From the NCBI GenBank assembly GCA_963693305.1, contig OY855913.1, positions 4,353,001-4,417,000 of the forward strand: DNA of 64,000 bases, written 5' to 3'. Numbering within the stretch: position 1 is the first letter of the stretch; every line of letters starts with the position of its first letter. Made by a program: the position numbers and the translations under genes. The notes under the pieces were generated by a model. It was not told where the DNA came from and did no database searches. It saw only the letters and a list, made by a program, of their open reading frames with translations. Below are positions 53,215-63,069 of this stretch, piece by piece. Source of the stretch: Meandrina meandrites. Its lineage: Eukaryota > Cnidaria > Anthozoa > Scleractinia > Meandrinidae.

Positions 53215-53393
53215 GTGTAAGTTATTTGTCTTTGGGAACGAAAACCTTCTTTAATTGGCGAATAATTATAATAAAGACTTAGTGATTCCTTTACCGAAAT
53301 GTCACTGTTTTCCTTTGTTGCTATAGGAAAATAATGGAAAGAAGACCATGTTTTATGCAAAATAACCATAAACTACCATAGTTCCCGTATCGC

Positions 53394-54380
53394 TCATATT
53401 TTGCATTTTCCAACAGATGCAGGCGGTGCATCCGCAGCGGGATTTTGCAAGACTTCGCCGCGGCTTCGTTTCTCATTGCGCTTTCCCCGCTCCGTTTGAC
53501 CATCCTTCTTCTCTCGGTTTTCCTGCTCCTCGAGGCGTGCTTGCTCCTCGCTCGCCAGTTGAAAAGGAGACACTGCTCGCAGCCTAGTGGCCCTGGCTGG
53601 CTGGTTCTCCATCGCATTTAAAGCGATGAGCTTCTTCCATGGGATTCCAAACGCGAACAGATATCCCGTAAGTACGGATACCATGCACTGGTAGGAAATA
53701 ACCAGGTTGTCGGAGTTAATGGCAACTTGAGCGAACACAACAACGTTAAATGCCGCCACTAGACCCAAAAACAGCCACACTAAAAACACTCTTATCTTGC
53801 ATATTGTCTTTGCTTGTTTAACCATCAGCATAGCAGCCGTTGCCACATTTAGGAACACCATGGTTATTTGGAATGAGCCATAGCTGGCACCCGCGGCTAA
53901 GCCAAAGTTGAAGGCAAGCTTGTAGCACATCACTGCTACAGATCCATTCCGAGCTGCAGCACTGTTGCAATCAACTGCTTCCCTCGAAAAGTTCTTAAAC
54001 GTCTCCAAATTAAAAAACATGTATTTAAAGCAATCCTGTTTGTTGTCATTCGGCTCGCACTTGAAAGTTACCTCGAGCAGTAGGAGATGGTAGAAGAGAA
54101 GCACCACACCACCAAACATGACAAGGAATATATAGAACAAGCTCGATAAAACCCTGGACAAGATTTTCTCCTCGTCTGTTAGATCCATGTCTTTGAAAAA
54201 CCATCTCTTCTCTCCGAGGTCGTCAGATTTCGTCTCGATGATGTGGTAGAATGCATAGGTGGCAACCCATCGTTTCACGCGTTTCAATTGAAAGCCCATC
54301 ATTAGGATGACTATAAACGGACCATACGCAGTCACGATGGCTGGAATTCCGATTATCACCATGTACAAACCCTCCTTCAT
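53394..54380 (-). CDS. Unrecognised multi-pass membrane protein, tandem copy 2, 328 aa
   Basis: An intact intronless ORF starting MKEGLYMVII, 1.5 kb from its paralogue and on the same strand. Shared blocks are DDLGEKRWFFKDMDLTDEEK, LLLLEVTFKCEPNDNKQDCF, NFSREAVDCNSAAARNGSVA, FGLAAGASYGSFQIT, VKQAKTICKIR, GYLFAFGIPWKKLIAL and NAMENQPA--TRLRAVSPF. The five predicted membrane segments and the conserved cysteines are kept. The tail differs most: here it is longer, Glu/Lys/Arg-rich (LEEQENREKKDGQTERGKRN), and the shared end EVLQNPAADA is followed by a short extension ending in CKI. Conservation of the membrane core against a diverged tail suggests both copies are under selection. The function is unknown. 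Confidence 0.85.
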   Translation of the reverse strand: MKEGLYMVIIGIPAIVTAYGPFIVILMMGFQLKRVKRWVATYAFYHIIETKSDDLGEKRWFFKDMDLTDEEKILSRVLSSLFYIFLVMFGGVVLLFYHLLLLEVTFKCEPNDNKQDCFKYMFFNLETFKNFSREAVDCNSAAARNGSVAVMCYKLAFNFGLAAGASYGSFQITMVFLNVATAAMLMVKQAKTICKIRVFLVWLFLGLVAAFNVVVFAQVAINSDNLVISYQCMVSVLTGYLFAFGIPWKKLIALNAMENQPARATRLRAVSPFQLASEEQARLEEQENREKKDGQTERGKRNEKRSRGEVLQNPAADAPPASVGKCKI

Positions 54381-54984
54381 GATGAACGGTTTTCGAACGG
54401 CGTAATAAAGTCGACTTCCGTGGCAATTGTGTCCCCTATTTGTCGCCTAGTCCAGTGGACTGTGACCACTCGCCCTCACAGTGTGATGCGGAAGTGATAC
54501 GGCGAGAAGAGCTAGTTTGCTCACTCACTCTGAAATGAGCACTAGCTCTCAGTTTGTCTTATTTTAACAATGATTATCATTATCATTTAAAAACAGGCAC
54601 CATGGCCAGACTCACGACTGTAACTCTTGTTTGCCGCAGGGAAGGCAAAGCTGCGAAATTATCAAGAGTTGTCGAGGCTCACACCACTTAACAAAATTAC
54701 CATAGTGCTATATTACACGCCAATAATATTGCATAATGCTAATGTTTAGCATGTACATTTGTAGCTAGAAGGGTCAAGGCTGGGGTTTCTCTCTTGCAGA
54801 TGTTATGAAGCGTAATATTGTTTTAGGAATAGAGTATTTTTACCTCATGGCCAATTGTTTCTAGTTTTGTAGTTACCGTGGGAGTCTTGTGATAAAGTGC
54901 CGGACAGCCCAAACAGACACTTTAAGTTGTTAGTCTTAGGTTGTTAAGAGCTAAGCTCTAAACAATAGTTTCCATTGGTGGTCA
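54381..54984. other. 5' flank of membrane protein copy 2 and unrecognised spacer
   Basis: 54400-54500 carries the blocks shared with copy 1 (GGCAATTGTGTC, AGTCCAGTGGACTGTGACC, TGATGCGGAAGTGAT). The remainder shows nothing recognisable. Confidence 0.5.
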
Positions 54985-55407
54985 TGTTTGGGTTTGTCTA
55001 CTGACCTTGGTTTGGACCTCCGTTAAGGTTCCTGTTAGAGTTTCGTGTTCTATTAGATTTAGTTCTCCCGAGTTTGTCAAGCATGGAGTGACAAAAGCTG
55101 GAATTCAACAGAAAACGAGAGAAGGCTGGACAACATGCGACTTAAACTAGTGTTGAGGTTAGTTCATGTTTAATACACTACTCACTCTAAACTGTAGACC
55201 TGCGGTACAAATACTCCAAACAAAAATTGATGGGATGTTTGTCAGAAATTTTGGAGGACAGTACACAGTCCTTCAACAGGTTACCAAATCCTTTTCTGGG
55301 GATGGAGGTCATTGTTTGGGTTTGTCTACTGACCTTGGTTTGGACCTCCGTTAAGGTTCCTGTTATAGTTTCGTGTTCTATTAGATTTAGTTCTTCCGAG
55401 TTTGTCA
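54985..55407. repeat. 95-bp direct repeats enclosing a unit that recurs at 60752
   Basis: 54985-55079 and 55313-55407 are nearly identical (TGTTTGGGTTTGTCTACTGA through CCGAGTTTGTCA; one A/G difference at GTTAGAG/GTTATAG and one C/T). The 233 bp between them (55080-55312) match 60757-60990 closely. It may be an insertion with an unusually long flanking duplication, or part of a larger composite repeat. Confidence 0.85.
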
Positions 55408-55831
55408 TTGGTCGTTTACTCTTTGTGTTGGTTTTTCATGTAGGTCTGTTTGTATTCGCATCCTTAAGTAAGTATCAGAATTGTCTCAAGTTTTCCAAGG
55501 TCACCAAGATTCATACCAAAACATGTCTACAATTTTGCTATATAGTTGATGAGCCTTCACGATTAAAGCAGTTAGAAGTAGTTGCCAGAAGTAGTCAGTA
55601 GTAAGCATTAAGAAGAAGACAGCAAAAGACTGTAGTTGGCTAGAAGACAATAAAGAAAAGAAGAAGAAGATTCCCACAGAGTCCTGGTTACCTCTCGCGG
55701 CTAATTCCCCGAACTTTCCCACATAGAGATTTTTAATCTATTTATAAGTAGGGTTTTCTGTTTTTTGTCAAGGGGTGGTTGGGGGAGGGGTGGGGGTGAA
55801 TAGGGGTACGGAAATCTGCCGATACGTGCAT
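55408..55831. other. Non-coding flank of the LINE
   Basis: AT-rich with a GAAGAAGAAGA stretch (about 55655-55670) and a G-rich patch (about 55769-55800). No gene seen. Confidence 0.45.
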
Positions 55832-55870
<39 letters not shown>

Positions 55871-58490
55871 GAGTTTATTCGGACAAAACAAATACAACAA
55901 CATTTACAGGATTAAGTTACATCGACACACACACACACACAAAATACATCGTACCGTTACTTTACATACTTTGGTTTAGAACAATAAATACCAACAAGAA
56001 GAAACGGAAAAAAAAAAGATGCAGTGCCTTAAGGTAACTTGATTAAAAGAAAATTTCAGAGATGAATTTGAGACTTCGAACTACTTTTTTCGATAGAGAT
56101 TTTTTCTTTAAGAAAGGCTAGGAAGGCTTCGAAATAGAAGTGTTGTTCATCTCTCGAGACAGTGTAAATGTAATATTTGGCGATAAGTAAACAGAGGTTT
56201 AAACCAAGCTGTAAAAGGAAGTTATTTGTGAAACCATAGATAATATTTTCTTCAAGAAGCTCAATGGAATCGTCATTTTTGGTGTTCCACCAAGAAACAA
56301 AAGTATTCCAAAAAGACTTGACGTTCGAACAAGAGACAAACAAGTGTTTTAAGGTTTGTGTTTGTGCGCATAAGTGGCATTTGTCGTGTTCCTTGATTTT
56401 ATCTCTGTACAGGGTTGAATTGGTTGGTAGAATGTGGTGAATGATTTTGAACTGGAAGATGGCAAGTCGTGTGTCTTTAGTTACTTTAAAAGGAATATTG
56501 TAGATGGCGCGTATTGTGCCATCGTCCAGACTCAATTGTTTCATTCTTCTTTCTGCGGTTGGAGATTCAAACTTTCTGTTTATAAGAATTTTAGTCGCCG
56601 CTTTACAGGACAATTTATTGATATCTATTTTTCTGTTATAATTTGAGTTGCATTGCGTCTCGTCAGTAGAGCCTTTTAGCAAGCGGATCCAGCTGGGGGG
56701 AATGGCATTACACAAGCCACAGTACTTGAGAAAGGTTGTTTTGATTTGGAATTTAGTGTAGAATTCGTTAAATGTTAAGAATTTGTTTCCGCAGAAGATA
56801 TCTTTGATACGGACGACCCCGGATTCGTGCCATTTTCTGTAGTACACGGAAAAACCTTCAAGTTTGATGAAAGAGTTGTTCCATATGATTTCATTAAGTA
56901 TTTGTTCTTTGGTTTCTGGAATGTGTTGGTTAATAGTCTGCCAGATGTATAGAACGTCCTTGTAAAAGACAATAGGAACATCTATTTTAAGAAATTTTAG
57001 ATCATAATTACATTCAAATAGAAAAGGTCCTCCTAAGTGCTTTATGTACGATAAGGGTATGTGACTCCAGCATGCGTTATTTTTACTTTCATGTAATCTT
57101 CGTATCCACGAGACTTTTAAAGCTTTGTTAATTGTGTCAAAGTCCGGTAAATCTAAACCACCTTTTGTTTTAGGACCTATCATTGTCGTGTGCTTAATTT
57201 TGGCAGGTTTACTGTTCCAAACAAAATCAGAAATGGTTTGTTTTACCAAGTCTGAGAATTTTGGCGGAAAAGACAGCACTGATGCGTTGTAAATGAGTTT
57301 GGACAGTCCGAGAGTTTTAAGGATAGTTATACGGCCATACACGGTGAGGTTTCTTGGTAGTCATATGTTTAGTATGCTTTTCATTGAAACCAATTTTTGT
57401 TCAAAGTTTTTCTTGTAAGAGACTTCCTCGTTGTAGGTAAAGTCAATTCCGAGGGAAGCTATCGGCTTAGAAGGCCAAGCAATATCCAAGGGAGCTTCAG
57501 AGTTATGTCTGAGAGCTCCTAACCACATTCCTTCGGTTTTAGTTTTGTTTACCTCTAGTCCCGAAGAATCTTGAAAGGCGTCTAGTATCTCGAACAGTTT
57601 TTCAGCTGAGGTTATGTCGGAAACGAAGGCGGTTGTGTCATCAGCGTATTGCGAAATTTTGTATTCCTTGTTATAAATTTTTATGCCTTTGATGTATTGA
57701 TTATTTCTAATAGCGTTGGCTAAGATTTCCACGCAGAGGACAAAGAGAATACCAGATAGCGGGCACCCTTGTCTGACGCCTCTTTGAAGATGGAAAAATT
57801 CCGACGCGTGCCCGTTATTGATGACACAACTTGAAATGTCGGTGTAAAAGGTCTTGACCCACTTCTGAATATTAGGTCCAAAGTTGAACGACTGCAGGAT
57901 TTTGTTTAAGAAGTTCCAATCGAGCGAGTCAAAAGCTTTTTTAAAATCGATAAAAATGGCGAGGCCGGGGATGCTTTCTAGGGATGTTACTTTCATTATA
58001 TCTTGTATTAGCCTGATGTTTTGTCCGATATATCGGCCTTGAATGTATCCGGTTTGATCCTCATTTATAAGTTTTGGGAGAACTTTAGATAGTCTTCCAG
58101 CCATGACTTTGGCTGCTATTTTATAGTCAATATTAAGAAGGGATATCGGTCTCCAATTTTCTAAATAGAGTCTGTTTTTTCGTTTCTTTGGCACTACTTT
58201 AATAATCCCTTGGTTTTGGGTTATATTTAGCTGTCCGTGTGTAAAAGCGTAATCGAAACTTGAGACCATTTCATCTCCTAAAAGAGGCCAGAAGAGTAGA
58301 TAAAATTCTACGGAGAGGCCGTCGCTTCCTGGGCATTTGTTCTTGGCGCATTCCTTAAGGGTTTTAAAATATTCTTCTTTCGTTAGAGGTTTTTCAAGAT
58401 CGGTTTGTTCAGCATCACTTAGGCATGTTTTGGCCAAATCCGTCAATCCGTCACTGTGCTCGTTCAAATCCGAATCCGCCTTACGGGAAA
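55832..58490 (-). mobile_element. 5'-truncated Tx1/L1-like LINE with poly(A) tail
   Basis: The element runs on the minus strand. A T run at about 55833-55866 is its poly(A) tail, preceded (in element order) by a 3' UTR with a CA microsatellite near 55926-55942, and by the C-terminal half of ORF2 (56056 to about 58470). The 5' end is lost near 58480; only the reverse transcriptase and C-terminal domains remain, with no endonuclease. I could not identify a target-site duplication. Long open frames and the intact tail indicate a fairly young copy. Confidence 0.88.
56056..58467 (-). pseudogene. LINE ORF2 reverse transcriptase with one internal stop codon
   Basis: A single frame runs from about 58467 to the stop at 56056, broken only by TGA at 57361-57363, at a position where a Trp codon would be usual in SILNI-LPRNLTVYGR. 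RT motifs: ENWRPISLLNIDYKI, IDEDQTGYI-type NEDQTGYIQGRYIG, motif A AIFIDFKKAFDSLDW, motif B RGVRQGCPLSGILF, motif C QYADDTTAF. Downstream are KTKGGLDLPDF and a C-terminal CCHC-like knuckle CHLCAQTQTLKHLFVSC, as in L1/Tx1 ORF2 proteins. The 5' end is truncated, so no native start exists. The copy cannot be autonomous. Confidence 0.9.
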
Positions 58491-60751
58491 CTTAATGGAC
58501 GCCCTTGCAGTGTTGTTTTGCATGCCACTGTTTTTTTTAAAATTAGTTTCGTTACATTGCTTGTTTAACTTTTTTGCGACAATTCCGCCAACATACCGAA
58601 CACAGACCTCAAAGTGATCCGAACTTCGTTTGGCATCCATGATCCAAACTTCTGACATGAAAAGTTCGAAATCCGGGCCAAAATTCTCAGTTACTCTGCG
58701 ATCTGCTGAGAGCGAAATCACCGTTCAAATCGAAAAAATCCGCAATCCAATCGTGCGCTTTTTAAGGCAAAATCCATCCATCCTCGAACCTGTTCACCCC
58801 CCTCTCTCAGCAAACTCTGAAGAGAAGCTCTTCCAAGAAGACTTTTAAATGACAGCTCATAACACACACCCATTGACACTCAAGGAGCTCATCATGCGGT
58901 GATCTTATTTCCACTAGACTACAATATCGAGTTTTCTATGAAAGCAGTTGATTATTGCTCATAGAAAACGATAGTGAGTAGTTTAATTGCAGACCATAAA
59001 GAATAGCAGTAATTGTGGAGTAAAAAGGACAGCAGTAAATTACCCTCAAGTTCAGGTATTTCTTAGCCGTAGAAAAATCAAATATTTTTTTTTCCATTCA
59101 AACTAACGCACGCCCGAGCCAATGTGATTTACCAGCGGAAAGCACATTATTAACTTTTTAACGTAACTTTTTTTAGACCCTCATTTGATTAAAAAACTTG
59201 AAAGAGTACTTTCGTTCGTTTGTTTTGCACAACTCTCAAAATCGGGCGACGGATATCAAATCGGACGTGGTAAATTGTCTGATACCCGTCGCCCGATTTC
59301 GCACCACTTGATGTGGTTTTGCCCAATGAGCGCACGCAGAAAATTAAATCAGTGGGAATCGAACCAGTAGCCTAGATTCCAGAAAAGCGTTTCAATCTAG
59401 TTCCTTTTATTTCGAAAATGTACAATTTACCACAAAAGCATTTGTATTGAAAACATGGGCGGGGAGGGGAGAGGGAGGGGCGGGGGGCGGGGGGCAAGGG
59501 GCGGAGGTTGAGTGCTGAGTGCTTCGAGAGAAATCTCCCACAATGCCTAGGTGGCACGTGCTGGCTTCGACCGATGGGCTCAAGCGAATAGAAGGACATT
59601 TTTCTCATGATTTGTAATTTCTTGGTAAGTAAAGAAGTTTTCTATCTCGTTTTATACAAGTGTAACAACCTATTAAGATAATAGTTGGTTTTTTGGCCTT
59701 TTACTTAATGCCAATTCAAGCAAACTTCTAATAATGAAGACGACAAGCCGCCATATTGTGTTGGGTTGTCGTCCATGTAAGCTTACTTGAATAGGAAATT
59801 TACATTTAGTTCGAACATATTTTGTAAGGTAGCTATTGATTTTATTTCTGATATCGCCCCCTGCAATATTGAAATTTGTTTGACATACACAAACCTTTGA
59901 AGTTTATTTGAAACGGTGGGTTATAAATATTTTTTAATTATTTGCAAATGGCGGTAAATTTAAAACTCATTAATATCTGAATATCTCCAAATATAATGTA
60001 TCGATATTTTTTATTAAATATAATATTACATGTTAAATTAACGTGTAATGTTATTAATTATCTCGAAATTTTATTATGTGACTCCGGTTAAAGCTTTCCT
60101 GACACATACTTTTAACAGGAGAGATTTGAACTTAGGGGCCAAAAATAATAATTTACGTGGCAAGTTCAGGCCCTGGCTAAAATTTCTCCCCAGGGGGGCC
60201 GGCTGGAATAGTGGTGTGATTACATGGCAAAAATCGTCTTGTGGCTGCCATTTTGTTTCATTGAAAACACCATTACTGGACATCTGGCCCAAGCTTACTT
60301 TTCTGCCTGGGCTGTAATTTGGATGCAATTGCAAGGGTTTTTAGCCTGTTTTCCTGGGCTGAAATTTCCAGCCCAGTTTCACGCTTAATTAATCCATCCC
60401 AGGCTGAAACTGTCACATTATGTCACATTATTGTTATTGGGTTACTTGTGTTTGATTATGACGCTACATGTAATTCAGACTTCCCCAATGAGCTTCTGGT
60501 TCAGTTTGTTTGTAAAAAAACAGCTTTCAACATGGATGCCTTGTGTTTGTCTTTCCCTGTATAAGAAAACTCTCTTCATGTAAGCTGATCGGAAATCTTA
60601 GCCTGGAAAACCGGGCTGAAATTTGCCATGTAATATTATGTGGCCCCGTAATCTTGTTCATAAGCTTACTTTTAATATGTCAATTGTCTTGATGTACGTC
60701 AATCAGCATGTACCCAGTGTGAATTTACATGATATTCATTTCTCTCCAAAG
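58491..60751. other. Non-coding region right of the LINE
   Basis: No convincing exon. It contains a 72-codon open frame on the plus strand from 58630 (MASMIQTSDMKSS) without splice sites or known domain, a foldback at 59239, a G-rich strand patch at 59460-59510, and repeated GGGCTGAAATTT blocks at about 60357 and 60613 that hint at another small repeat. Confidence 0.45.
59239..59298. repeat. Imperfect hairpin with 20-bp arms
   Basis: AAATCGGGCGACGGATATCA (59239-59258) and TGATACCCGTCGCCCGATTT (59279-59298) pair with one mismatch around a 20-bp loop. The arms are GC-rich in AT-rich surroundings. Confidence 0.82.
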
Positions 60752-60994
60752 TGTCAAGCATGGAGTGACAAAAGCTGGAATTCAACAGAAAACAAGAGAA
60801 GCCTGGACAATATGTGACTTAAACAAGTGTTGAGGTTAGTTCATGTTTAACACACCTACTCACTGTAAACTGTAGACCTGGGGCACAAATACTCCAAACA
60901 AAAATTGATGGGATGTTCGTCAGAAATTTTGAAGGACAGTACACAGTCCTCCAAAAGCTTACCAAACCCTTTTCTGGGGGTGGAGGTCATTGTT
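60752..60994. repeat. Second copy of the 55080-55312 repeat unit
   Basis: It starts TGTCAAGCATGGAGTGACAA and ends TGGAGGTCATTGTTT. Shared internal blocks include GCTGGAATTCAACAGAAAAC, GTAGACCTG, ACTCCAAACAAAAATTGATG and GGACAGTACACAGTCCT. Unlike the first copy it is not flanked by the 95-bp direct repeats. Confidence 0.85.
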
Positions 60995-62851
60995 TACCCC
61001 TAAGGTACATGTAGACTCTTTTACTGAGGAGGGCTGTAATAAGTGACACTGGCTAGTTTAATCTCCCAGTATCTCCAGTATCTGTATCAAAATCAAAAAT
61101 AAATAATGAATTTTACTTTTTGAGAATAACGTCTTTACAAAAACGTTTGATTTGGTGAAATCCTCAATTTTCTTTGCCCTGCTGTTAAATAAATTTTCAT
61201 TTGGTTATAATGATCATGCATGCGCGATATGGGGAAAATAAGCATTATGACTTATTCAAATCAAGAATGGCACTTATAATTTAAGCAAAGCTCGGTCTGC
61301 AGTTCTCTTTTCTTGGTTCCTTCTCTAATAATGAGGCTTTATGCAGCACAATTCTTACAATCAGGGATCACTTTAATCAGGCTTGTCTTCAGAGATCTAC
61401 TAAAATAATTATAAACATGTCTTTCCTGCATGGAATTCAGACATTACTATGACCTAAAATTGGAATTTTATCACTGCCTAGATGTGTTACAGATTTCATA
61501 CATGATAGTAAACCTACCTTTTAAAGGACCCGAGTCAGCCTCTGCCGTTTTCAATTATGAAACTTGTATAGTAGATCAAGAACTTATCATGCCACAAGTT
61601 ACATGTAGGTTACCAGAAGTCAGTTCAATTACCATTGGCAGTTTTATGGTGACCTCTTTCATAAAGACACATTCCATGTGAAATATAATACTGACAAAGA
61701 ATGCTGCTTGTGAACAGAAATATATTATACTGTTAGTATTACATTTATCAATCCATATTTGCCATTCTGACATGCAAAATATTTATGACTCATTTTAATT
61801 CATGCTGAATGTTGTTGTTAACACCAAAATTTTCTAACCTCGCTACATGTAGATCAGATGGTAGAATTTTTTTTGTAAGCTTCTATAAACCATTGCTAGA
61901 CCTACTCTCTTTATATTTGTTGCGAATAATGGGCAACATTTTTTTTTTGAAAATGCAAAATATACTGGCCAAAATTTATAATAAATCACAGCTAATTCGA
62001 TCATATCCTTTGGCTATCTAGTACACTGGTTATTAATCAAGAACTGTCTTATATAACTGACCCATATTGACTCTGCAGACTCTTCAGTTTCTTTAAATTT
62101 CTTCATAAAATAAACAGTTAATGTGTCATGTCAAGTCACAGATCTAGATCAGAGCCGAAGTTCTCAAAGCTTTAACATGTTTCAGTAAGGGCAAGAAATG
62201 ATCCAGCTTCTAAAGCCTCTTTATCTCTCACTCTTGTTTACAAAAGGATTGATGCAATAGTAAAGTACTCAAAAAGAGAGAACTTGGGATTTAAATTGTA
62301 TTTTCTGCATTTCTAAACTGCAAGTGTTTACCAATTACCAGCATGTTTCTTGTCTGTTGTAGATAAATATGACTTGCTAACATTGACTGACAGCTGGCTG
62401 TGTACCACAGCAGAATTCAGCAGAATTCAAAACTTTTACTTTGGGCATGAATAATTCCCTTTAGTTTAATGACACCTGGCAGATGTTGGCTTTACATGTA
62501 AAATTGGCTGCAGAAAATTGTGACTTGGCCTGGAAAACTTACTTTCTTGTTTTTTTTTTTCAAGGGGAAAAGGGGTTCTGTAGGAAACAAACTCTATCAG
62601 GTTTCTGTTTGAGCTATTTTTGAGCAAAATTGAAAAAGAAAGCAAATTTTAAACTTTGTCACTCAAAGCTTGTATTATTTTCCTGAGAGGCTAGACAAAC
62701 TTCAGGTATTGAACAGTAGAAAACTGCATTGTGAACCACACCCATAGAACAAGATTTTCAAGGGGTTTATCTTTAAATTCCTGATGATCATCCCCACCCA
62801 AGTCACTTTTGTATGGAAATCCACCACTGGGCCTCCCCAAAATTATCTGAT
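60995..62851. other. AT-rich non-coding region
   Basis: No gene or element recognised. An 83-codon open frame at 61430-61681 lacks supporting splice signals or motifs. Confidence 0.45.
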
Positions 62852-63069
62852 CAACCCTCCAAGTTTATTTTTTTCCTCAGTGGCCATTTGGCCACCGACT
62901 GCTCAAGTTTGGTTGCCAGTGAAAAATGTTAGTCGCTTTATTAAGTTCACGCTTTCAATCCTTCTTCTCAATTTTCGTTGCCAGGCTGGCGACTTGGGTT
63001 CCAGTTTAGTTGCCAGCTCCAAATTTGTAGTCGCCATGGCAACTAAAATGGTCCTAACTTGGAGGGTTG
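62852..63069. mobile_element. MITE with CAACCCTCCAAGTT termini
   Basis: The left end CAACCCTCCAAGTT (62852-62865) and the right end AACTTGGAGGGTTG (63056-63069) are perfect inverted repeats. The interior has further facing GGCCATTTGGCCACC, GTTGCCAG and GGCGACTTGG / GTCGCC blocks. It is 218 bp with no coding capacity. Confidence 0.82.

Larger units (their letters stand above)
51895..53393. other. Intergenic region between the two membrane protein genes
   Basis: Contains the 5' flank of copy 1 (51895-52080), which resembles the 5' flank of copy 2, then unrecognised AT-rich sequence and a foldback at 53143. No other gene is seen. Confidence 0.55.

Noticed and set aside
54381..55700. Possible coding exon in the repeated unit (QAWSDKSWNSTEN)
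   Set aside because: The second copy has an early stop in the same frame and neither copy has clear splice sites, so it is treated as a repeat.
58630..58848. 72-codon plus-strand ORF next to the LINE 5' end
   Set aside because: No recognisable domain and no splice signals; left as an unsupported frame.
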